DNA of 64,000 nt. It comes from Paenibacillus sp. FSL K6-1330. GTDB lineage: Bacteria > Bacillota > Bacilli > Paenibacillales > Paenibacillaceae. This document shows positions 28,138-36,056 of this stretch, piece after piece. The stretch is from NCBI RefSeq assembly GCF_037976825.1, contig NZ_CP150269.1:6737501-6801500 (forward strand), read 5' to 3'. Under the pieces are notes generated by a model, which was not told where the DNA came from, ran no database searches, and worked only from the letters and a program-made list of their open reading frames with translations. Every line of letters begins with the position of its first letter. Position 1 is the first letter of the stretch. A program made the position numbers and the translations under genes.

Positions 28138-31100
28138 TTACTTCTTTTTTAAAATCAAACGTCTAGATTCCTCGACCGCTTCTTTAGTAGCCTGTAAATA
28201 AGCATATCCATATCTTTTATCTGGTTCTAAATAGGCACCTTCTCCCCACTCATTCCATGCATTTATGAATACCATTTGATCGTCTAGATCTAGCCTATTC
28301 TCCCCTTCTTTTATTACATCTTTTAACCATTGCTTGTACAATGCAGGTGTTGCCCCCTGGAAAATCATCCCTTTGTTATTACGACGTGCCGTATTGTCCC
28401 ACATTGGCATTACCGCTCGATATAGCTTAGGGAGGTCATATTTAAAATAACGCTGATTTTCTACTAGATCTTTATAATCGAAAACTTCCCCCGCGAAATC
28501 ATCGCGGACATAATCAATATCCTGAGTAATATTCTTACAATTAGTATATACTGTCCCCGGGTGAAACTCTGAGACAGCATCGTAACCTAAACCAAGCAGA
28601 TCTAAATTAGTCATATTTTCTTTTACTGCAATGATATACAATTCACCTATCTCTTGTTCCAGGCAATATTCTCGCCAATAATTGAGAACCTTTTCCGGTT
28701 CCGGCATTAACGACGGTCTATACACCGTAATCATTTTTTTTCCTTGAACTGTGATATATCGCTCATCTCTTAAAAACCGAATCATGTCTTTAATGACATT
28801 CTTGTAGCTCTCTACACTTTTAGGCTGTTCCATCAATATCCCTGAGTTCGTTCCGTCAAAACGCTTCGTCCAATTCTCATTTGCCCAGCACAGAGAGAAA
28901 GGAAAGTCCAAACTTTTATCGGCCAGGAACATCTCAATCGGCTTCTCTAGCAGTCGCTCTCCGTCAAACCAGTAATAATAGAACGAGAAACCGTAAACCC
29001 CATACATTTGAGCTAATTCTATTTGCCGGGCCATATTTTCCCTCAAACGAAGATCGTAAAACCCAAGTTCCCCTGGCAAACGCGGCTGATAATGCCCAAC
29101 AAACTGCGGGACAGCTCGACAGACATTATTCCATTCTGTAACCCCTTTTCCCCACCATTCTTCATTATGCGGGTCTGGATGAAATTGTGTCAGGTAATAG
29201 GCAATTATCTTACTATCCCCACCCTGACGCTTATATGGAGCTTCGGTAATTGGAATATAAGCTGATAAATCCTTATCAGGGATTCTTAAAATCTGTTCAA
29301 TATACTTCATTGATTCAGCATTATTCTCTGGAACCAGATCTACCGTGTTTATAGATGAAGCAATTGACTCTATATCATCATCATCATGGTTATCACCTGG
29401 ATAGTCTAATAAGGAAGGTTTGAATGTCTTTTTTGACCAGTATAAAAATCTTCCTTTTGCATTTGGAGATAGTAACGGTAATTTCCAGAATGCACTCTTC
29501 ATTGCACGGTACAATCTTTTATCTTGCGTATATTTTTGTGCTGCGCTTTCTACAACTTGAGACTCTAGAGTCTTGGTAGCAACCACTTCATTCAAGGCAC
29601 TGACCGTATGAAATTGATTGCTTCTTACCAAATCAATAGTCTGTTGAGTAATTGATTCCCATGTATTCTCCAACGCTTCTTCTGTCAACAAACGGCAATA
29701 AGATTTATCAAAACGTAATTTTAGAGCCTTCTCAATCTGCTCAATAAACTCTTTCTCCGTATTTGCTATTAAACATGATTTGTATTTCAGACATTCAGGA
29801 AGAGCATAGGTAACTATCGGTTTTTGTGAGGCCATGTATTCAAAAATCTTTACTGGAGAAACAGACTCCGTAATATCATTAACAATAAACGGTAAAATGG
29901 CGATGTCATAAAACGCCGCATATTGGCTTAGCTCACTATATGGTTTTGAACCTATAAAATGTACGTTTTTGTAAGTTAAAAGTCCACTATCTTTTAGACT
30001 TTCATCATGCTCATGACCAATCAGTAACAGAATAAATCTTTCATCCATAGCTAATTTTATTAATAGATCATAGTCGATCCATTGTGCTAGCGCACCATGA
30101 TATCCGATCACGACTTTATCGCTGTTAACGATACCCTTAATATCTTCAGGGCAGTCAATCGAATTGCGGTCAATATTCCAATGATCGTAATCGACGCCAT
30201 TCGTTATCATTTCCATGTTTCGAGTTCGGTAAGGTTTTACCTGATTGAATAATTTATCAGATGTTGCCACAACAGAAATCTCTTCATTTGATAGAACATA
30301 TTCATGTCTATCTAATACAAACTTAGGGATGTTACCTGTTATTTGTGGAGTTATTTCATCTATATACTCATATAAAATGTTATATCCTTTTTCCTGGAAT
30401 GATCTCAAATCATCAATAGTTGTAGCTAAATCAATAGACTGCAACCGAATAATTTTAAGACCCGATTTTCTATCTAAGATCTCAAACAACTTCCTTTTAA
30501 CCTCGTAGTTATCGAGATTCACGATACAAAGCGTGGGAGAAATAAATTCGCAGATTTCAATATCTTTATCTACTAAAGGATGTGCGCCATAAAATGAGAT
30601 ACCACCTACATTCCCAGCTTGTATGGACAAGTGCTGGAACCGCTGAAATAACGGTGTATTCCAACCCATTGGGACATGGAAAATATCAATAAAAGTATGT
30701 GACGTTTCCTCAATCCACGAATCTATCTTTTGCCATATATCGCTGGTGTGAACTAATTCGGCAATTTTACCGGAATCTCTAACATTCTCAATGCACTCTG
30801 GTCCTTTAGTTAGTATCTTTTTCATTGTTTTTTTCCAACCTATAGTTTTAATATTTTGACTGGTTTTCCCCAACAACTTAATACTTTCCCTACTAACATT
30901 AATCGCTTTTTGCCTTCTAGTTTTTGCTATATCCAGCACTTTCCTTATCGGCTTAGTTAATTTCCAAGTTTTTGAGTTCACTAGTATATTATATTCCCTG
31001 GCTAAAATCTCCAGATTATGAGCAAGTTCATTCCGGTCTGTACTAAGAAAGGATAAGTCAATTTGTTTTTGTTGCAGATCGGAAGTTAAATGATCTACAT

Positions 31101-33417
31101 CCGATTGTTTTTTCTGCAGTTCGGAAGTTAAACCATCTACATCCGATTGTTTTCTTTGCAAATCGGAAGTTAAACGATCTACGGTTGATTGTTTTATTTG
31201 TATATCGGAAGTTAAATGATCCACAGTTAATTTTAGTTCGTGCTGATTATTTTCTAGCTGCTCTATTTTGAACTCATATTCTGCATTTTTGAGAATAAGA
31301 TTATCTTTCTTTTGATTAAGCGATAGATTTTCAGCACGCAAGGCATCTTTTTCTATAATTTCTGATTCAATCGCTGTTGATAGATAAGTAACAAGTGTAT
31401 CTTGTTTAAGTGTTTCCAGATGAAATGTCACTTCCAGAAAATTACAATTGGTACTGTTTTCTTGTAAGAAATAAATAGGATCTTTGGTTAAAAAAATATC
31501 CCCCACACTTTTTAAAGGAATGGAATTATACGGCAAGAAAACACACTCGTTTCCATCAATTTCTGCACGGGAAATTTCACATACGCAATATTCTCCTTCG
31601 ATCGGATCAAACCGAAGGTTTCTCACAGCAAACTGGCTCAAATCAAAATTCAGGGTAATCTCTCTTGAACTCTTAGTATAATCAACTTGGATTTTATCAT
31701 GATCATTAAATCCATTGCCTGTATCTATATATAAATTCGCAACACCATAATCATCACTAAAGATATAGTCGTCATTCGTCAAATACTTGGTTTTTTTCTG
31801 CAGAATAGACTTGTCAAACATTTTTACATAATTCGCAGAAAAGTATCCTTCCCATTGATAGAATGTTCCTATCATTTCATCGGTTATTTCAAAAAGTTGA
31901 TAAATTCTCTCCTCTGGAACCTGATTGTTAACAACGATATGTTTTTGGTAAAATTCTTTAATAGCCCGCCAAAAAATAAATTTCACTGGTAAATGACAAC
32001 CCATATACCATTCATAATCAAAAATCACTAGGTTACGAGTATCATAGAATATATTATCAAATAAAACATCAATATTACTGAATGGGGTAAACTCTAAATC
32101 CTCGTTACACTTTGTAGGTCCAAAAATCCCATGAAACTCACTGGTATAATAATTTTGTTGGATCCCATAAGAAGTAAGGACGTTATAGAACATAGAAAGA
32201 ATAGAGAAAAACCCACTGTCGTCAATATTTTTCGATTGTTCCAACAGTATTTTCTCGACTGTCGGCAAATTTACGTAATCATATATCAACTCTTTCCCAA
32301 TCATCTCCACAGGCAATAAATCAACTCCGCCCTTAGAATCGTTGGATTGTTGATAGTAATGTTTCATTTTTTCAAGATGAGTAACCGCTTCTTTAGTCAG
32401 TGCTTGTTTCTTTACCTTTAATTTTCCATCATCATTATAAACAACGGTGCAGATTTTATATGCATCGTCTCTGTTGGCGTTAATCTTAACATACTGTATG
32501 TCGTGCTCGTTGCTTACATGCTCATAGCCATTATCATGTGCTACAATCAAGAAAGAATTCGAGAAGCTGCTTTCGACTTTCTCTCGAATTAATAAATTTT
32601 GCATCTCTATTTCGTCAAAAAACATAAACCTGTCAGTATCATAACTATGAACATCATACGATAGAGGAATCTTATCGAATCCTTGCTCTGAATAGACAAC
32701 TTCAGGAAATTTATAATCCGGGTACGGATAATAGAATTTCTCTGCCACAAGTCCACATTCGCTCAATAATGATGAAATTTCAGTTTTCGAAAAAGTTCTA
32801 ACTTTAGTATTGTGAGGGTAACCATCTAAGCCAACAAACAACTCCCCCACATGATCTTCTTTTGCTCCAGAGAAATACTTCATCCCCAACCTATTTTCGA
32901 TAGCCAACAAGAGCTTACCATTTTCAGCAAGGAGGGGAGTTAACTGGTTCAAAAATTCTTCATACGGTCTATCACCCTCAATGAACCCTCCGGCATACTC
33001 TAAAACGCCGTTTACAATAACGTAATCAAACTTCCTGTTAAAGCGCATATTTTTTATATTGCCAACAAATATTTCTAGATTTCCCTGAGACTTGTGTCTC
33101 TCGTAATTTATGGTTGCCCTTTGTTTGGTTAACTCTACAGATGCTACATAGTCAGCCTTTTTGCATAGGAGTCCTGTTAAAGCGCCGCAACCTGAGCCAA
33201 CTTCTAAGATTGAACAACCTTCTTTGAAAGGGAACCAATTCAAAATATTATGGCGAAGTGAGGAAAGATGATAGAATACTGGCCAACTTACATTATCTAA
33301 ACTTTCTATGTACGGATAATTTTTGTTACGAACTATCTCTAATATTTCATTTTCTACTTCCTCACCATCTGAATAATCATCTTCGTTGTAATAGTATTTC
33401 AAGTTAAAACTAGCCAA
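28138..33417 (-). CDS. Multidomain glycan enzyme: methyltransferase, kinase-like fold, coiled-coil, GT-B glycosyltransferase, WbsX
   Basis: 1759 residues. In order: a SAM methyltransferase (motif I ILEVGSGCGALTG at about 70-82); a divergent kinase-like region at about 310-560 (VKKQAL as the beta-3 lysine, ELIYDYV as hinge, NIDVLFDNI for the catalytic loop, VIFDYEW for the DFG strand); a coiled coil at about 690-800 with 14-residue repeats of the VDxLTSDLQxKQS type; a GT-B/GT4 glycosyltransferase at about 900-1260 (ITNGVDYDHWN, PVKIFEYMASQKPIV); and a WbsX/GH99-like domain at about 1404-1755 (AYYLTQFHPDPHNEEWWGKG, INAWNEWGEGAYLEPD). The first three parts have the order of E. coli WbdD, which caps O9a chains and measures their length. 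WsaE of Geobacillus also joins a methyltransferase to rhamnosyltransferases. I infer chain extension plus methyl or phospho-methyl termination. TTG start, 9 bp after AAGGGGG. It lies directly after wzt, a WbdD partner elsewhere. Confidence 0.85.
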   Translation of the reverse strand: MASFNLKYYYNEDDYSDGEEVENEILEIVRNKNYPYIESLDNVSWPVFYHLSSLRHNILNWFPFKEGCSILEVGSGCGALTGLLCKKADYVASVELTKQRATINYERHKSQGNLEIFVGNIKNMRFNRKFDYVIVNGVLEYAGGFIEGDRPYEEFLNQLTPLLAENGKLLLAIENRLGMKYFSGAKEDHVGELFVGLDGYPHNTKVRTFSKTEISSLLSECGLVAEKFYYPYPDYKFPEVVYSEQGFDKIPLSYDVHSYDTDRFMFFDEIEMQNLLIREKVESSFSNSFLIVAHDNGYEHVSNEHDIQYVKINANRDDAYKICTVVYNDDGKLKVKKQALTKEAVTHLEKMKHYYQQSNDSKGGVDLLPVEMIGKELIYDYVNLPTVEKILLEQSKNIDDSGFFSILSMFYNVLTSYGIQQNYYTSEFHGIFGPTKCNEDLEFTPFSNIDVLFDNIFYDTRNLVIFDYEWYMGCHLPVKFIFWRAIKEFYQKHIVVNNQVPEERIYQLFEITDEMIGTFYQWEGYFSANYVKMFDKSILQKKTKYLTNDDYIFSDDYGVANLYIDTGNGFNDHDKIQVDYTKSSREITLNFDLSQFAVRNLRFDPIEGEYCVCEISRAEIDGNECVFLPYNSIPLKSVGDIFLTKDPIYFLQENSTNCNFLEVTFHLETLKQDTLVTYLSTAIESEIIEKDALRAENLSLNQKKDNLILKNAEYEFKIEQLENNQHELKLTVDHLTSDIQIKQSTVDRLTSDLQRKQSDVDGLTSELQKKQSDVDHLTSDLQQKQIDLSFLSTDRNELAHNLEILAREYNILVNSKTWKLTKPIRKVLDIAKTRRQKAINVSRESIKLLGKTSQNIKTIGWKKTMKKILTKGPECIENVRDSGKIAELVHTSDIWQKIDSWIEETSHTFIDIFHVPMGWNTPLFQRFQHLSIQAGNVGGISFYGAHPLVDKDIEICEFISPTLCIVNLDNYEVKRKLFEILDRKSGLKIIRLQSIDLATTIDDLRSFQEKGYNILYEYIDEITPQITGNIPKFVLDRHEYVLSNEEISVVATSDKLFNQVKPYRTRNMEMITNGVDYDHWNIDRNSIDCPEDIKGIVNSDKVVIGYHGALAQWIDYDLLIKLAMDERFILLLIGHEHDESLKDSGLLTYKNVHFIGSKPYSELSQYAAFYDIAILPFIVNDITESVSPVKIFEYMASQKPIVTYALPECLKYKSCLIANTEKEFIEQIEKALKLRFDKSYCRLLTEEALENTWESITQQTIDLVRSNQFHTVSALNEVVATKTLESQVVESAAQKYTQDKRLYRAMKSAFWKLPLLSPNAKGRFLYWSKKTFKPSLLDYPGDNHDDDDIESIASSINTVDLVPENNAESMKYIEQILRIPDKDLSAYIPITEAPYKRQGGDSKIIAYYLTQFHPDPHNEEWWGKGVTEWNNVCRAVPQFVGHYQPRLPGELGFYDLRLRENMARQIELAQMYGVYGFSFYYYWFDGERLLEKPIEMFLADKSLDFPFSLCWANENWTKRFDGTNSGILMEQPKSVESYKNVIKDMIRFLRDERYITVQGKKMITVYRPSLMPEPEKVLNYWREYCLEQEIGELYIIAVKENMTNLDLLGLGYDAVSEFHPGTVYTNCKNITQDIDYVRDDFAGEVFDYKDLVENQRYFKYDLPKLYRAVMPMWDNTARRNNKGMIFQGATPALYKQWLKDVIKEGENRLDLDDQMVFINAWNEWGEGAYLEPDKRYGYAYLQATKEAVEESRRLILKKK
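31036..31245 (-). repeat. 42-bp tandem repeats encoding the coiled coil
   Basis: On the plus strand the units start at 31078, 31120, 31162 and 31204 with the common start TCGGAAGTTAAA, spaced exactly 42 bp, and a half-matching unit precedes them. Each unit encodes 14 residues, two heptads, so gain or loss of a unit keeps both the frame and the heptad phase. Confidence 0.92.
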
Positions 33418-33456
33418 AACAAAGCCCCCTTAATTCTTTCCTTATAGATAATCAGA

Positions 33457-35130
33457 CTAGCTCTTTTTTCGGCGCTGTATTGAGACCTCGTCCGGTTCGC
33501 CTGAGTCAAAATGAACCTGAATATCTGTTATTTTGTTCTCAATGACTAAAAAAGATATTATCCTTGAATAAGAATCGATTTCCGTTAAGAAGGTTCGTCC
33601 ATCAATTTCAGAAAAATTATAAGGAACCCCTTTTATGCCCAAAACACCACCAATATCCTCATATAGAGAATTTTCCAGATCCTTCAGATCCTTTATTCTT
33701 ACGATTTTTGGAGCAATATCTCCATTTCCATTTTGATAAACAGTTAGATAGAAGTAAGATCCAACTTTTATAATATCGTTCATTCCTCTTAGTTCAAATG
33801 GAACTTTATATTCCCTGAGAAAATCAAAAGACGAATTCATATAGTTTGCTACAATGATTTTCCCAGGCCCCGACACAAAATAAAGCTCTCCTTCAATTAA
33901 TCGGATAGAGCGAATATATGAGCCTTCCATCAAATATCCTAGTCTAATCACTTTCTCAGTTAATAGCTCAAGACCCACCTTTTTGAGCACGAAGACATGC
34001 TGAGACATAGCAGATATCCCATAAAAGCGTTCCTTATCTGCATCATAAAATATTTTATTCGGACGTTGTCCTATACGTTCAACGATTTGGGATTGTAAAA
34101 ACCCCTCTCCATTACGTTGAAAGACCCTAACTTCATCTCCCAAAGTATCCTCTATTAAGTATATGGACCCGTCGCTGGATATAGTGTGGGGGTCTCCCAT
34201 GTTATCTGATATTGATTTCCAGCTTCCGATAGGATCCTGTAAGTTTTGATTATAGATAACCCTATGATGCCAGCAATCAACAATAAAATACTCATCCCCA
34301 ATCTTCTCTATAGAAGTCGGTGTGAATAGTTTCTCTCTCCATCTCATTGACTCCGCATTTTCTGCTTCTACCATACTATTAGCTTGCACTTCTTGAAGTG
34401 ATTCTTGCCTTGTGAATTTCATATATGAACTGCAAACTTCTTGTGTATTCCCCACCATTTTCACATTCCCATGTTCCAACCAAACTACCTTTGAACACAT
34501 AGAGCGTATCTGATCAATGCTATGAGAAACCAGAATAACTGTAGTTCCACCGCTCATCAGTTCTCGCATTCTTTTTGCGCTCTTCTTCTGGAAGTTGATA
34601 TCTCCTACGGACAGGATTTCATCAACAATAAGGATATCAGGGTTAACCAGCGTTGCAATAGAAAAGGCTAGACGCATTATCATACCTGATGAGAAATTAC
34701 GGATAGGTGTATCCATAAAATCTTCAAGCTCAGAAAAACTCACAATTTCATCGTAACGATCAATTAGATATTGTTTGGAGTAACCAAGGACTGCCCCATT
34801 CAAAAAAACATTCTCACTAGCAGTTAAATCCACATCAAAACCAGCACCTAATTCAAGCATTGGCGCTATGCTGCCTTCGACTTGAACAGAACCAGTAGTA
34901 GGTGTCAAAATCCCCGATATGATCTTCAACAAGGTGCTTTTCCCAGCGCCATTACTACCAATAATACCGACCACTTCACCTTTTTCGATTGAAAAAGAGA
35001 CGTTTTCTAAAGCAACAAAATCGTTGTATTCGAGTTTCCCTGCAATTTTTTTAACCATGAATTCTTTCAAACTAGAAATACGATCATTTGCCATTCGAAA
35101 TTTCATGGATACATTTTCTACATTAATCAA
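33457..35130 (-). CDS. wzt: ABC glycan exporter ATPase (Wzt type) with a propeller-like C-terminal domain
   Basis: 557 residues. Residues 1-250 are an ABC ATPase of the Wzt/TagH/CPSE group: GIIGSNGAGKSTLLKI (Walker A, about 57-70), FSSGMIMRLAFSIA (signature), NPDILIVDEILSVGD (Walker B), VSHS. With the Wzm permease it flips and exports undecaprenyl-linked glycan. The remaining 290 residues are not the usual Ig-like carbohydrate-binding Wzt module. They show repeated short strands such as EYFIVDCWHHRVIYNQN, DPHTISSDGSIYLIEDT and RFYGISAMSQHVFVLKK, the look of an NHL/SMP-type beta-propeller. TTG start 6 bp after GAGAGGG. It is between wzm and the 1759-residue enzyme. Confidence 0.9.
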   Translation of the reverse strand: MINVENVSMKFRMANDRISSLKEFMVKKIAGKLEYNDFVALENVSFSIEKGEVVGIIGSNGAGKSTLLKIISGILTPTTGSVQVEGSIAPMLELGAGFDVDLTASENVFLNGAVLGYSKQYLIDRYDEIVSFSELEDFMDTPIRNFSSGMIMRLAFSIATLVNPDILIVDEILSVGDINFQKKSAKRMRELMSGGTTVILVSHSIDQIRSMCSKVVWLEHGNVKMVGNTQEVCSSYMKFTRQESLQEVQANSMVEAENAESMRWREKLFTPTSIEKIGDEYFIVDCWHHRVIYNQNLQDPIGSWKSISDNMGDPHTISSDGSIYLIEDTLGDEVRVFQRNGEGFLQSQIVERIGQRPNKIFYDADKERFYGISAMSQHVFVLKKVGLELLTEKVIRLGYLMEGSYIRSIRLIEGELYFVSGPGKIIVANYMNSSFDFLREYKVPFELRGMNDIIKVGSYFYLTVYQNGNGDIAPKIVRIKDLKDLENSLYEDIGGVLGIKGVPYNFSEIDGRTFLTEIDSYSRIISFLVIENKITDIQVHFDSGEPDEVSIQRRKKS

Positions 35131-35144
35131 GCTTAGCCCTCTCT

Positions 35145-35924
35145 TTATAGATGAAGAATAAATTTATTTTGAGTCCGCTTAAATACAAAAACACCAAAAA
35201 TGAAGGGTATAACGGCAAAAACCCCACAATATAACCACGCCATTGGATCAGGGAATCCTCCATTTAATATGATGACTCTAACAAATCTAATAAAATGATA
35301 CATAGGATTAAATTCCATTACAGTCATCATGAAAGGAGGAAGGATACTCTCCGGATAAAAAATGGGTGTGATATATGTCCATATCGTTAAACCAATACTA
35401 TATAAAAATTGTGTGTCTCGAAAGAATACCATCATAGAAGCGAGAATTAGTGAAAGTCCACAAATAAATACAAATAGACATGCTATTCCAAAAATAATGG
35501 CGATATGATGATATGTTATATTTATTCCTGTTGATAAAATAACTATATAAAGGGCTAGTAAAGACAGTAGAAAATTCACCCCACAAGATAAGATGCGAGA
35601 AAAAGGATAAATATATTTCGGAACATATACCTTATTTATTAGAGATGCGTTCTGGACTATACTGGTCATAGCTTGCGAGGTTGCCTCTCCCATAAAATTA
35701 AAAAATACAATACCACTCAGTAAATATACTGCATAATTGGGTATATCAAAACGAAACAAGGTAGAAAACACTAAGTATTGTACCGTCATGGTCAACAACG
35801 GATTTAATAAGCTCCAAAGTATCCCAAGAACAGATCGTCTATATTTTGTTTTAAAATCTCTTTCCACTAATTGCGATAAGAGAAATCCATACTTAGTAAA
35901 CTTTTTTATTAACGTTCCAAACAT
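35145..35924 (-). CDS. wzm: ABC-2 type glycan exporter permease (Wzm/TagG type)
   Basis: About 259 residues, six membrane spans, ABC-2 family. Seen: LVERDFKTKYRRSVLGILWS (the interfacial helix typical of Wzm/TagG), NPLLTMTVQYLVFSTLF and PIFYPESILPPFM. It forms the channel moving lipid-linked glycan across the membrane with Wzt, whose gene follows 14 bp later. ATG at 35924 is chosen over the longer frame because TGGGGGA lies 8 bp before it. It is the first minus-strand gene of the cluster and diverges from the ligase gene; the promoters must lie in the 130 bp between, but none is clear. Confidence 0.93.
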   Translation of the reverse strand: MFGTLIKKFTKYGFLLSQLVERDFKTKYRRSVLGILWSLLNPLLTMTVQYLVFSTLFRFDIPNYAVYLLSGIVFFNFMGEATSQAMTSIVQNASLINKVYVPKYIYPFSRILSCGVNFLLSLLALYIVILSTGINITYHHIAIIFGIACLFVFICGLSLILASMMVFFRDTQFLYSIGLTIWTYITPIFYPESILPPFMMTVMEFNPMYHFIRFVRVIILNGGFPDPMAWLYCGVFAVIPFIFGVFVFKRTQNKFILHL

Positions 35925-36056
35925 CAAATAATCCCCCAAAGGTGTGAGTTTCATTCTAAAATGCTATTTAACCTCTTTAATTCTTGAGAAATCTAGCCCC
36001 TCTCTTCCTCATATGCTAGAATATTGTCGTATCTACAAGAAAAGGAGCTAAATACG

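Noticed and set aside
31078..31245. CRISPR-like array
   Set aside because: The 42-bp units are contiguous, in frame, and encode heptads of a coiled coil; there are no spacers.
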